Shown here: positions 15,815 to 24,507 of the stretch, piece after piece
How the letters are laid out: every line of letters begins with the position of its first letter
Numbering within the stretch: the stretch's first letter is position 1
From: Azospirillum formosense
GTDB taxonomy: Bacteria; Pseudomonadota; Alphaproteobacteria; Azospirillales; Azospirillaceae
Direction: 5' to 3'
Assembly (NCBI RefSeq): GCF_040500525.1
Contig: NZ_CP159403.1
Location: forward strand, 1,286,001-1,350,000
Length of the DNA stretch: 64,000 nucleotides
Translations under genes and position numbers: made by a program
The notes under the pieces: model-generated
The model's input: the letters and a program-made list of their open reading frames with translations, nothing else
Told to the model about the DNA's origin: nothing
The model's database searches: none

Positions 15815-16936
15815 TCAGCCCGCCGTCGCTTCGCCGCCGGGCGGCACGCGCCGCCGCAGGTTGCGCGACAGGATCCAGGCGGCCGGCAGCAGCGCCGCCA
15901 GCGGCAGCACATACATCAGCGGCACCAGCGCGCTGACCTTGGCGGCCAGGCTGGACAGGCCGAGAACGCCGGCCTGGATGGACATCACCACCAGCACCGC
16001 GGTGGTCACCCGCACCGACTGGCCCCGCCGGTTGAACTCGCCCGACAGCAGGCAGGCCAGCGCCACCATGGTGTAGGCCAGCGCCAGCAGGGGCGAGGAC
16101 AGGCGGTGGTGCAACTCCGCCAGCAGGTCCCGCATCATCTTCGGGTCCTGCGCCATCTGCGGCGACGGGTGCAGCAGCTCGTCGGTGGAGCGCTCGCGGG
16201 CGTCCGGATAGCGCTCGGCGTTGGCGCTGCTCAGCACCTTCAGGTCGACCGCGTACCGTTCGAAAAAGAGCTGCGACAGCCGGTTGGTCTTGCGGTCCAG
16301 CTCCTGCCGGTTGCCGTTGTAGACGACGAAGCGCGCGCCCTCCGCCCCGGTCAGCATCACCGCCCGCTCGCCCATGATCGTCACCGGCTTTTCCAGCACG
16401 CGGCCGTCATGGATGATCACGTTGTGCAGGTTGGCCTCGCTGTCGCGCTCGCGCACGAAGACGCTGAAGCGGTCGCCCACCTCGTTGAACACGCCTTCGC
16501 GCAGGAACAGCTGCGAGTAGTCGCTGCGCACGGCGTATTCCATGTGCACCAGCTCCTGGTGGGCGGCGGGCGTCAGCCAGAGGTTCAGCACATAGACGAC
16601 CACCGTCACGCCGGAGGCCAGAAGCATCGCCGGAGCGGCCAGGGCGAAGGGGCCGACGCCGGCGGCGCGCATCACCACCAGCTCGCTGTCGGTCGCCAGC
16701 CGGTTGTAGGTGAACAGCACCGCCCCGACCAGCGCCAGGGGCAGCACGATGCCGAGGAAGGTCGGCACCGTCAGGACGAGCAGCCACAGGAACACCCGCA
16801 TCGGCGCCCCGGCTTCCACCACCATCTCGATCAGCCGCAAGGACTGGCTCAGCCAGATCGTCAGAGTCAGGCCGGCCGTGGAATAGAGAAGGGCGATCAG
16901 AAGATTGCGGAAGAGATAGCGTTGCAGTCGGTTCAT
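15815..16936 (-). CDS. lptF: LPS export ABC transporter permease LptF
   Basis: 373 residues with the LptF/LptG plan: TM helices at the N-terminus (NLLIALLYSTAGLTLTIWLS, VFLWLLVLTVPTFLGIVLPLAL and a third near 100-120), a periplasmic beta-jellyroll domain (about 125-265), and three C-terminal helices. The N-terminal MNRLQRYLFRNLL and the FNRRGQSVR motif fit LptF. LptF with LptG and LptB extracts LPS from the inner membrane. lptG is not adjacent in this window. The downstream heptosyltransferase gene is in the same direction after 17 bases, giving a small LPS unit. Confidence 0.9.
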   Translation of the reverse strand: MNRLQRYLFRNLLIALLYSTAGLTLTIWLSQSLRLIEMVVEAGAPMRVFLWLLVLTVPTFLGIVLPLALVGAVLFTYNRLATDSELVVMRAAGVGPFALAAPAMLLASGVTVVVYVLNLWLTPAAHQELVHMEYAVRSDYSQLFLREGVFNEVGDRFSVFVRERDSEANLHNVIIHDGRVLEKPVTIMGERAVMLTGAEGARFVVYNGNRQELDRKTNRLSQLFFERYAVDLKVLSSANAERYPDARERSTDELLHPSPQMAQDPKMMRDLLAELHHRLSSPLLALAYTMVALACLLSGEFNRRGQSVRVTTAVLVVMSIQAGVLGLSSLAAKVSALVPLMYVLPLAALLPAAWILSRNLRRRVPPGGEATAG

Positions 16937-17071
16937 GTGCTTGCGTCACGGGGAAGCCCGGCGAGAAGCTGACGGGCTCGGGCGTCCGGGTCAAGTGCTG
17001 ATCTGGAAACAGACCCGGCGCACCGAACTTTTGCTTCCCGTTGCACCGTTCCCTGTCCGCCGTCCGCCGCG

Positions 17072-18784
17072 TCAGGCGGTGCGCACCGCGGTCAGGAACA
17101 CCTCCACCTTGCTGCGCAGCCCGTCGGCCTGATCGGACAGCGATCCCGCGGCCTCCAGCACGTTGCGGGCGGCGCTGCCGGTCTCGCTGGCCGCCCGGTT
17201 CACGTCGGCGATGTTGGAGGTCACATCCTGCGTGCCGACGGCGGCCTGCTGGATGTTTCGGGCGATCTCGCGCGTCGCCGCCTGCTGCTGCTCGACCGCC
17301 GCGGCGATGGTCGAGGCGACCTCGCTGATTCGGCCGATGGTGCCCATCACGTCGCCGATGGAGGCGACCGCCCCCTCGGTCTCGCTGCGGACCGAGACGA
17401 TCTTCGCGGCGATCTCGTCGGTGGCGCGGGTGGTCTGGTCGGCCAGCGCCTTCACCTCCGCCGCCACGACGGCGAAGCCCTTGCCCATCTCGCCGGCCCG
17501 CGCCGCCTCGATGGTGGCGTTGAGCGCCAGCAGCCGGGTCTGCGAGGCCACCTGGGTGATCAGGTCGATCACCGCGACGATCTCCGCCGAGGCGCTGGCG
17601 AGGCTGCGCATCGCCTGATCGGCGCGTTCGGCCTTGTGCACCGCCTCGTCGGCGATGGCGGTGCTGCTGGCGACCTGCCGCCCGATCTCCTGCACCGAGG
17701 CGGCCAGCTCCTCCGTCGCGGTGGCGACGGTCTGCACGTTGGCGCTCGCCTGCTCCGACGCGCCGGCCACGGTCACCGACTGGCGGGTGGTCTGCTCCGC
17801 CGTGGCGGCGAGCTGGCTGGCCGTCGCCTTCATCTGCACCGCGGCGGCGGAGACCGAGCCGAGCACGGCCGCCGCCTCGCGGTCGAAGCGGCCGGTCAGC
17901 TCCTCGATGGCGCGGGCGCGGCGGGCGCGGACGTCCTGCTCCGCGTGCTCGCGCGCCGCCGCCTCGCGCGCGGCGATCATGTTGTCCTTGAAGACCAGGA
18001 CGGCCTTGGCCATCTGCCCGATCTCGTCGCCCCGCCCGGTGGCCGGCACGGGGGTCGCGGCGTCGCCGTCGGCCAGCCGCCGCATCGCCTCGGTCATGGC
18101 GCCGAGCGGCCGCACGATGGAACGGGAGGTCAGCAGGACCGCCCCCGCCGCGATCAGCAGCCCCAGGGTCAGCAGGACCGCCTGGATCATCACAAGACGG
18201 TCGGCGCCGTGGATCATCCCCTCCGTGTCGGCCTGCAGAAGGGCGCGCTGGCGCGGGATCAGGCCGCTGGCGTCGTTGGAGCGGGCGTCGCCGACCAGCA
18301 GGCTCATCACCTGGTTGGCGCGCGGGATCGCGTCGTCGTTGAGGGAATTCAGCGCCCCCATCTGGTCGCCGATGGTGCCCAGCGATTCGGCCATGTCCTG
18401 ATCGCGGCGCAGATGGTCGAGCAGCGGCTTCACCGCGTCCCAGGTGGCCTGCACCTGCGGATCGGACCAGCGGGCGGACAGGCCGTCCAGCTCCTGGCGC
18501 AGCGCGTCGATGCGGTCCCAGGCGACGTTGCGCTCCTGCTTCAGATCCTCGCGGTTGGTCAGCAGATAGCCCTGCATGGCCGCGTTGGTCGCGGTGACCG
18601 CCGCCACGATGCCCTGCCCGGCCAGCGCCGTCGGCATGCGGACATCGGCCACCAGACGGCTGAGCGACTTCCCGTTGTCGGTCAGCAGCAGGCCGGTGCC
18701 GACCGTCACCACCAGCACCGCGATCACCGACGCGAAGCCGACGGTCAGCCGCTGGCCAATCCGCAGATTGCCAAGTGCCTTCAT
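17072..18784 (-). CDS. Methyl-accepting chemotaxis protein
   Basis: 570 residues. TM1 (about 11-32, [18 protein letters not shown]), a four-helix-bundle type periplasmic sensor domain (about 33-185), TM2 (about 188-212, [19 protein letters not shown]), HAMP, then the cytoplasmic signalling hairpin. The hairpin tip carries the MCP signature [31 protein letters not shown], shown here in part by [17 protein letters not shown]. The ligand is not evident; 4HB-type sensors vary widely. The ATG at 18782-18784 has a near-perfect GGAGG 5 bases upstream, so the longer open frame toward 18886 is not used. The C-terminus lacks a CheR-docking pentapeptide. Confidence 0.92.
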   Translation of the reverse strand: MKALGNLRIGQRLTVGFASVIAVLVVTVGTGLLLTDNGKSLSRLVADVRMPTALAGQGIVAAVTATNAAMQGYLLTNREDLKQERNVAWDRIDALRQELDGLSARWSDPQVQATWDAVKPLLDHLRRDQDMAESLGTIGDQMGALNSLNDDAIPRANQVMSLLVGDARSNDASGLIPRQRALLQADTEGMIHGADRLVMIQAVLLTLGLLIAAGAVLLTSRSIVRPLGAMTEAMRRLADGDAATPVPATGRGDEIGQMAKAVLVFKDNMIAAREAAAREHAEQDVRARRARAIEELTGRFDREAAAVLGSVSAAAVQMKATASQLAATAEQTTRQSVTVAGASEQASANVQTVATATEELAASVQEIGRQVASSTAIADEAVHKAERADQAMRSLASASAEIVAVIDLITQVASQTRLLALNATIEAARAGEMGKGFAVVAAEVKALADQTTRATDEIAAKIVSVRSETEGAVASIGDVMGTIGRISEVASTIAAAVEQQQAATREIARNIQQAAVGTQDVTSNIADVNRAASETGSAARNVLEAAGSLSDQADGLRSKVEVFLTAVRTA

Positions 18785-18904
18785 TCGTTCCTCCCGTGCA
18801 GCACCCTTTCCGGACGCTCGTTTTCTCGACCGTGCGTTGCCGTGCCGGTCGTTGCCCTTATCTAGGAACGAATGATGGGCCAACAAACATTAAAGGAGTG
18901 TTTC

Positions 18905-18920
18905 CGGCGTCACGACGCCG
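18905..18920 (-). terminator. Possible terminator hairpin after the livH-livM-livG-type operon
   Basis: A perfect 16-bp palindrome (CGGCGTCACGACGCCG) lies 16 bases after the last stop of the transporter operon. The minus-strand sequence beyond it is only moderately T-rich (CTCCTTTAATG), so the call is tentative. Confidence 0.35.
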
Positions 18921-18936
18921 TGTGTCCGATGGCGGG

Positions 18937-19662
18937 TCAGAGATCCTCGGCGCCCAGGTACGATTCGATCACCTTGGGGTTCGCCACGACTTCCGCCGGC
19001 AGGCCGTCGGCGATCTTCTCGCCATGGTCGAGTACGACCACTTGGTCGGAGAGGGCCATCACCGCGCGCATCACATGCTCGATCATCAGGATCGTCATGC
19101 CCTCGCGCCGGTTCAGGTCGCGCAGCACCTCGACCATGCGGTCCACCTCGGTCGGGCGCAGGCCGGCCAGAACCTCGTCCAGCAGCAGAAGGATCGGGCG
19201 GGTGGCGAGGGCGCGGGCGACCTCCAGCCGCTTGCGGTCCGGCAGGGTCAGGCTGCGCGCCGGGCGGGCGGCCTGATCGGCCAGACCCAGCCGGTCCAGC
19301 ACCGACCGGGCGTGGTCGCGCGCCGCCGCCACCGACCGTTCGCGGGCCAGCGCGCCGACGATCACATTCTCCTCGACCGACAGCTGCCCGAAGGGCTTGA
19401 CGATCTGGAAGGTCCGGCCGATCCCGGCGGCGCAGACGCGGTTGGGCTTCAGCCCGGTGATCGGCGCGCCCTTCAGATGCACCCGCCCCTCGTCGGGCGG
19501 GAAGACCCCGGCGATCAGGTTGAAGGTGGTCGTCTTGCCGGCGCCGTTCGGCCCGATCAGCGCGACGATCCGGCCCTCCGGTACGGAGAAGCCGACGTTG
19601 GAGACGGCCTTCAGTCCGCGGAACCGCTTGGACAGGCCCTCGACCTCGAGAAGCGCCGCCAT
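18937..19662 (-). CDS. Branched-chain amino-acid type ABC transporter ATP-binding protein (LivG-like)
   Basis: 241 residues: a Walker A motif (GPNGAGKTTT, about 36-45), the Q-loop region GRTFQIVKPFGQLSVEENV typical of LivG, a degenerate signature (LTLPDRKRLEVARAL instead of LSGGQ, usual in this family), Walker B (ILLLLDEVLAGL) and the H-loop (MIEHVMRAVMAL). It powers uptake through the two permeases encoded just upstream. The start ATG overlaps the livM stop by one base. No second ATPase (LivF) gene follows in the window, whereas the standard system has two; it may lie elsewhere or this ATPase may act as a homodimer. Confidence 0.88.
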   Translation of the reverse strand: MAALLEVEGLSKRFRGLKAVSNVGFSVPEGRIVALIGPNGAGKTTTFNLIAGVFPPDEGRVHLKGAPITGLKPNRVCAAGIGRTFQIVKPFGQLSVEENVIVGALARERSVAAARDHARSVLDRLGLADQAARPARSLTLPDRKRLEVARALATRPILLLLDEVLAGLRPTEVDRMVEVLRDLNRREGMTILMIEHVMRAVMALSDQVVVLDHGEKIADGLPAEVVANPKVIESYLGAEDL

Positions 19663-20651
19663 CACGCGTCCTCCCCGGGGCGGCGGACGAGCCCCAGCCG
19701 GGCGGCCAGCCACGGCCACACCCCGTCGGGGCGGTAGACGACGATCACCACGAGCGCCACCCCGTAGAACAGCTGCTTGAGGCCCGGCAGGTCGAAGCCG
19801 GTCGCCTCGATCAGGAAGGTCAGCAGCTCGCCCAGCGGGGTCAGGATGAAGGCCCCGAGGATCGGCCCGATCAGCGTGCCGATGCCGCCGACGATGGCCG
19901 GCAGGATGATCTCGATGGAGCGGCCCATGGAGAAGACCTGCTCCGGGAACAGGTTGTTGAAGTAGAAGGCCTGGAACACCCCGCCCAGCGCCGTCAGCGC
20001 CGAGGACACGGCCACCGCCGCGATGCGGGCGCGGAACAGGTCGACGCCGACCGCCTCGGCCGCCTCCGGCTCCTCGCGCACGGCCAGCCACTGGTAGCCC
20101 AGGCGGCTGTGCAGCAGGACCCGCGACAGGGCCAGCGCGGCCAGCACCAGCGCCAGAATCACGTAGTAGAACAGTTCCGGCGAGCCGCGCAGGTTCAGCA
20201 GGTCGTTGCCGGCGTCGCCGGCCACCGGGATGAAGAAGCCGCCCGAGCCGCCGAACCACTGCAGATGGTCGAAGCCGATGCGCGCCACCTCGGCGAAGGC
20301 GATGGTCAGCAGCGCGAAATGCACGCCGCGCACGCCGAAGCGGAAGCCCAGGAAGCCGATGAAGCAGCCCGCCGCCGTCGCCGCCAGCATGGCCACCCAC
20401 ATTCCCGCCCAGGGGCCGATCCCGAAATGCACGAACAGCGCCGCGCTGGCGTAGGCCCCCAGCCCGACGTAGAGCGCGTGGCCCAGCGACAGCAGGCCGG
20501 AGAAGCCCATCATCACGTTCCACGCCTGCCCGACATAGGCGAACCACAGCACCGTGGTCAGCACCGACAGGACGTAGCGGTCGGCGATCATCGGCGCGGC
20601 CAGCAGCAGCGCGCCGCACAGCGCCAGAAGGACGATCCCGCGCCCCGTCAC
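19662..20651 (-). CDS. Branched-chain amino-acid type ABC transporter permease (LivM-like)
   Basis: 329 residues, strongly hydrophobic with 8-10 predicted membrane segments. LivM-type signatures include GFSGLLSLGHALYVGLGAYASA, FGVRGVHFALLTIAFAEV and EPEAAEAVGVDLFRARIAAVAVSSALTALGG (read in parts), the last being the ATPase-contacting EAA-like loop. It starts with GTG in a GTGA overlap with the stop of the upstream livH-like gene and overlaps the ATPase gene by one base, so the three are one translational unit. The substrate is not determined by the sequence; this family also carries urea, amides and aromatic acids. Confidence 0.88.
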   Translation of the reverse strand: MTGRGIVLLALCGALLLAAPMIADRYVLSVLTTVLWFAYVGQAWNVMMGFSGLLSLGHALYVGLGAYASAALFVHFGIGPWAGMWVAMLAATAAGCFIGFLGFRFGVRGVHFALLTIAFAEVARIGFDHLQWFGGSGGFFIPVAGDAGNDLLNLRGSPELFYYVILALVLAALALSRVLLHSRLGYQWLAVREEPEAAEAVGVDLFRARIAAVAVSSALTALGGVFQAFYFNNLFPEQVFSMGRSIEIILPAIVGGIGTLIGPILGAFILTPLGELLTFLIEATGFDLPGLKQLFYGVALVVIVVYRPDGVWPWLAARLGLVRRPGEDA

Positions 20652-21517
20652 GACCGTTTCCCCAGCAGGCCCTGCGGGCGCAGCAGCAACACCACGATCA
20701 GCACACCATAGCTGAAGAGGGATTTGAGCGAGGGGTCCAGCAGGAAGCCGGCCATCGCCTCCGAGAAGCCGATCAGCATGCCGCCCAGCAGGGCGCCCGG
20801 CAGGCTGCCCAGCCCGCCGACGATGACGATGATGAAGCTCAGCAGCGTGTATTCCGGAGCGAGCTGGGGCCGGGAGTCGACCAGCAGCGTCATCAGCGCC
20901 CCGGCGATGCCCACCACCGCGGCGCCGATGCCGAAGGTCAGCGCGTAGAGCCCGTCGATGTTCAGCCCGACGACGCGGGCGCCCAGCGGGTTGTCGGCGC
21001 AGGCGCGGATGGCCTTGCCGGTGCGGCTGAAGCGGAAGAAGGCGAACAGCGCCACCGTCACCACGATCGCCCCGGCCCCGGCGCGCAGCCGAACCGCGTC
21101 GAGCAGCAGCGGCCCGATCTCCACCGTGTCGAAGCTGTAGGGCACCATGACGTTGCGCGAATCCGGCCCGAACAGCATCAGCATGGCGTTCAGGATGATC
21201 GTCGCAATGCCCAGCAGCAGGATGAACTGCATGTGCTCGGGCCGCTCCACGAAGCGGTTGACCAGCCCGCGCTGGAGCAGCCAGCCGAAGGCGAACAGCA
21301 CCGCCGCCACGACCGGCGCCGCCAGGATCGGGTCGAGCCCGAGCAGGCTGGCCAGCAGAACGGCGCCGTACATGCCGGCGACCATCATCTCGCCGTGCGC
21401 GAAGTTGACCACGCGCACCACGCCGAAGATGACCGACAGGCCGAGCGCCGCCAGCCCGTAGACCAGCCCGGTCAGCAGGCCCGACGCGGCGATGTTCAGG
21501 TAATAGTCAAACGGCAT
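20648..21517 (-). CDS. Branched-chain amino-acid type ABC transporter permease (LivH-like)
   Basis: 289 residues, about eight membrane helices. LivH signatures are GLVYGLAALGLSVIFGVVRVVNFAHGEMM near the N-terminus (residues about 18-46), the loop AIRACADNPLGARVVGLNID, and IVIVGGLGSLPGALLGGMLIG near the C-terminus. It is the first gene of the livH-livM-livG-like operon. The probable binding protein is encoded about 3 kb upstream on the same strand, separated by an L,D-transpeptidase gene and an opposite-strand TPR-glycosyltransferase gene. Confidence 0.88.
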   Translation of the reverse strand: MPFDYYLNIAASGLLTGLVYGLAALGLSVIFGVVRVVNFAHGEMMVAGMYGAVLLASLLGLDPILAAPVVAAVLFAFGWLLQRGLVNRFVERPEHMQFILLLGIATIILNAMLMLFGPDSRNVMVPYSFDTVEIGPLLLDAVRLRAGAGAIVVTVALFAFFRFSRTGKAIRACADNPLGARVVGLNIDGLYALTFGIGAAVVGIAGALMTLLVDSRPQLAPEYTLLSFIIVIVGGLGSLPGALLGGMLIGFSEAMAGFLLDPSLKSLFSYGVLIVVLLLRPQGLLGKRS

Positions 21518-21615
21518 GCATCATTCGCCCTTGGGAGAGCCCCGGATGGCCAAGCCTGAGCGGCGTAGCAGTCCTTCGTAGTCGTGACAAGTTTCCTGTG
21601 CGGATCGGCCGGCGC

Positions 21616-22569
21616 TCAGCGGCGCTTCGCCTCCTCCAGCCGCACGCTCAGGGCGTCGCGCAGGCAGGCCTCCGCGGCGGCGGCGACCGCCGGGTCCGCC
21701 TCCATGCCGCGGCGGACCCAGCAGCGGGCGGTGATGCGGTCGTCGAAGCGGCGCTCCTCCTGGAGCAGCGCGTAGGCGGCGTCGTCGCGGCGCTCCGCCG
21801 GCAGGGCGGCGAGATGGCGCTGGTGCAGCCCGCGCGCCCGCCCGTCCAGTGCGGCGAGGTCCGGCACCGTGCAGATCATCCGGCGCAGCGGCGCGCCGGA
21901 CGTGGCGCAGCGCGGATCGGCCAGGATGGGAAGAGGCGGCGCGACCTTTGGCGGCGGCGCCGGAATCGGTGGCGGGGAAGTCGCCGCGGCGACCGCGACG
22001 GCGGGTTGTGGCGACGGGAGGACGGCCGGCCCGGAAACGACTCGGACGGGGGTTCCCACCGGCACGGCCTCGAACAGGGTGGTGATGTCGGCGGGCAGCA
22101 TGCGGAAACAGCCGCCGCTGGCCCGGCGGCCCACCGAGCCGGGCTCGTTGGTGCCGTGGATGGCGATGGCCGTCCAGCCGAGGTCGAGCGCGAACCTGCC
22201 CAGCGGATTCGACGGACCCGGCGGCACCGACGCCGGCAGCGACGGGTTTTCCCGGCGCTGGTTGGCGGTCGGGTGCCAGGTCGGGTTGCGCCGCTTGCGC
22301 AGGACCCGGCTGTCCCCCAGCGGAATCGCCACGCCGGGCCGCCCGATGGCGACCGGGAAGGATCGCGGCGGGCGCCCCTCCTCCAGCAGATGAAGCCGGC
22401 GCTCGGCCAGGCTGATGACGATTTGCCGCGCCGGAACACTCCCAGCGCTGGTTTCGGCGGTGGTGGCGCCGTCCTGCGCGCGCGGGGCGCCGGGCGAAAC
22501 GAGCGCCAGGGCAATCGCCAGGGTTGCCGTCGGGACGAGATGCCACAAGAATGTCGCGGTGCGCTGCAT
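21616..22569 (-). CDS. Secreted L,D-transpeptidase (YkuD) with C-terminal cysteine-rich extension
   Basis: 317 residues. Signal peptide about 1-31 (ending APRAQ). The YkuD domain (about 45-165) shows QIVISLAERRLHLLE, FPVAIGRPGVAIPLG, IAIHGTNEPGSVGRRASGG and the catalytic cysteine in GGCFRM. Such enzymes make 3-3 peptidoglycan crosslinks or attach lipoproteins. A Pro/Ala linker (about 180-215) leads to a C-terminal domain with four cysteines (CATSGAPLRRMIC, then ITARCW and EACLRDAL) and LAALDGRARGLHQRHLAAL, reminiscent of the LprI/DUF1311 family. The fusion is unusual to me. The gene lies between the transporter permeases and a divergent TPR-glycosyltransferase gene. Confidence 0.82.
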   Translation of the reverse strand: MQRTATFLWHLVPTATLAIALALVSPGAPRAQDGATTAETSAGSVPARQIVISLAERRLHLLEEGRPPRSFPVAIGRPGVAIPLGDSRVLRKRRNPTWHPTANQRRENPSLPASVPPGPSNPLGRFALDLGWTAIAIHGTNEPGSVGRRASGGCFRMLPADITTLFEAVPVGTPVRVVSGPAVLPSPQPAVAVAAATSPPPIPAPPPKVAPPLPILADPRCATSGAPLRRMICTVPDLAALDGRARGLHQRHLAALPAERRDDAAYALLQEERRFDDRITARCWVRRGMEADPAVAAAAEACLRDALSVRLEEAKRR

Positions 22570-22643
22570 GGGAAAAGTTCAGCGCATCCGCCCTAAAAGC
22601 GCGTAAACATGCCGTCAGGGACCAAGCAGCAGGAACGCCGACC

Positions 22644-24437
22644 ATGGACACCATCGAACAGACGCTGGCCGTTGCGACCGAACACCACCGCGCCGGCCGC
22701 ACCACGGAGGCGGAAAGCCTGTACCGCGAGGTGCTGGCGGCGTCGCCCGGCCATCCGGACGCGCTGCATCTGCTTGGCGTCCTCGGGCTGCAGGGCGGGC
22801 GGCCGGCGGAGGCCGTGGACCTGATCGGACGGGCGGTGGCCGGCGACCCGACCTCGCCCCTGCTGCACGCCAACCTGGGACACGCCCTGCACGCCACCGG
22901 CCAGACCCGCGACGCGGCGCTGAGCTTCGCCCGCGCCCTGACCCTGCTGACCAACGACGGCGAAGGCTGGGGCAACGTCAGCGCGCTGGCCGGGCTGATC
23001 CGCCGCTACGACGACGAGACCCGCCGCGCCGCGGCGGCGGAGGTCGACACGGCCTACGCCATGGGCGACGTGATGCGCCGCCATTCGCTGCTGTTCCTGC
23101 TCGACGGCGACATCGCCCGGTACGAGGCGCTGACGGACGCCGTCCTGGAAGACCCGATGCGCTTCACCGTGCCGTCGATCCACTACGCCTTCTGGGGCAT
23201 GGCGATGCAGCTGTTCCAGGGCGCGGCGCGGCGCGGCGACTCCGGCGCCTTCCAGTCCGGGAACCTCACCGACTATTACCGCCTGATGGTGGACGAGACG
23301 GCCCTGCGCTACCACCTGCGCCGCCGCATGAAGCGCGCCACGCCGCGCGACACCGTCAAGCGGGTCGCCCTGATCACCAACCAGATGCTCGGCGCCGGCC
23401 ACCAGCCCACGGCGGACGCCTTCGACTTCGCCCGCCGCCTGCAGGACGAGTTCGGGCGCGAGGTGGTCATCATCAACCCGAACGCCATGGCGATCACCGG
23501 CGAGAACGGCTTCGTCCCCGAATATTCCTACAACATCACCGAGGAGTATGAGGGGGAGCAGGTCATCGCCGCCTTCGGCGCGCGGGTCCGCATGATGTCC
23601 TTCCCGCAGAAGCGCTTCGACGAGGAGAAGGTGAACGCCATCGTCGATTATGTGGACGGCTTCGACCCCGACGTCATCGTCGCCTTCGGCGGCTCCAACG
23701 TGGTGGCCGACCTGTTCTCCGGCGCCCGCCCGGTGATCTGCCTGCCGACCTCCTCCGGCCTGCCGCTGTCCATGGCCCGGCTGGTGCTGGGCTATGGCGA
23801 GGCCGACACCGCCGAGGGCTGGCCGGCGGACATGGCGGAACGCTTCCGCCCCTTCTCCTTCGGCTGGACCCTGCCGCCCGCCGGGCCGGAGCGCAGCCGC
23901 GCCGATTTCGGCCTTCCCGAAGCCGGGCCGCTCTTCCTCGTGGTCGGCAACCGCCTGGACCAGGAGGCCGGACCGGACTTCCTGGCTCTGGTGGATTCGC
24001 TGCTCGACCGCCTGCCGGAGGCCCGTATCGCCGTCGCCGGCGGCGTGGAGTCGCTGCCGCAGCGGATCGCGGCCCTGCGCAACGCCGACCGCGTCCACAC
24101 GCTGGGCGACCTCGACGACGTGCGGGCGCTGCACCGGCTCGCCACCGCCTATCTGAACCCGCGCCGCCAGGGCGGCGGCGGCAGCGCCGCCTTCGCCCTG
24201 GCCGACGGGGTTCCGGTGGTGACCGCCGCGGCGGGCGACGTGGCGACCGTCGCCGGGCCGGCCTTCACCGTGGCCGACGACGCGGCCTATCTGGAGCGCG
24301 CCGTCGCCCTGGCCGGCGACGCGGCCTTCCGCGACCGGCAGTCCGCCGAGGCCCGCGCCCGCTTCGCGGAGGCCGGCGACCGCCGCGCGTCGGTGGAGCG
24401 GCTGCTCGCCTACGCGCTGGAAGCCCAGACGGCGTAA
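22644..24437 (+). CDS. TPR protein with GT-B-like glycosyltransferase domain
   Basis: 597 residues. The head (about 1-100) has TPR repeats (MDTIEQTLAVATEHHRAGR, DALHLLGVLGLQGGRPAEAV), closely like the heads of the proteins at 5106 and 25897. A helical region follows. The C-terminal half (about 230-590) begins KRVALITNQMLGAGHQPTADA, contains VIVAFGGSNVVADL and VVGNRLDQEAGPDFL, and ends in a donor-site-like segment LNPRRQGGGGSAAFALADGVPVVT, as in GT-B glycosyltransferases. The acceptor is not known; glycosylation of flagellar or surface material is inference. The ATG at 22644 has AGGAA about 9 bases upstream; an in-frame extension to 22524 lacks family resemblance. Confidence 0.78.
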   Translation: MDTIEQTLAVATEHHRAGRTTEAESLYREVLAASPGHPDALHLLGVLGLQGGRPAEAVDLIGRAVAGDPTSPLLHANLGHALHATGQTRDAALSFARALTLLTNDGEGWGNVSALAGLIRRYDDETRRAAAAEVDTAYAMGDVMRRHSLLFLLDGDIARYEALTDAVLEDPMRFTVPSIHYAFWGMAMQLFQGAARRGDSGAFQSGNLTDYYRLMVDETALRYHLRRRMKRATPRDTVKRVALITNQMLGAGHQPTADAFDFARRLQDEFGREVVIINPNAMAITGENGFVPEYSYNITEEYEGEQVIAAFGARVRMMSFPQKRFDEEKVNAIVDYVDGFDPDVIVAFGGSNVVADLFSGARPVICLPTSSGLPLSMARLVLGYGEADTAEGWPADMAERFRPFSFGWTLPPAGPERSRADFGLPEAGPLFLVVGNRLDQEAGPDFLALVDSLLDRLPEARIAVAGGVESLPQRIAALRNADRVHTLGDLDDVRALHRLATAYLNPRRQGGGGSAAFALADGVPVVTAAAGDVATVAGPAFTVADDAAYLERAVALAGDAAFRDRQSAEARARFAEAGDRRASVERLLAYALEAQTA

Positions 24438-24451
24438 GGAAACGGCATGAA

Positions 24452-24486
24452 AAGGAAGGGGACGCGGCCACTCAGACCGCGCCCCC
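24452..24486 (-). terminator. Intrinsic terminator after the ABC substrate-binding protein gene
   Basis: A G+C-rich stem (24459-24468 with 24478-24486, one bulged A) is followed on the minus strand by TTCCTTTT (24451-24458). It lies about 20 bases after the stop of the binding-protein gene and separates it from the convergent TPR-glycosyltransferase gene. Confidence 0.6.
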
Positions 24487-24507
24487 TCCCCTCGAACGCC
24501 CCGTCGA

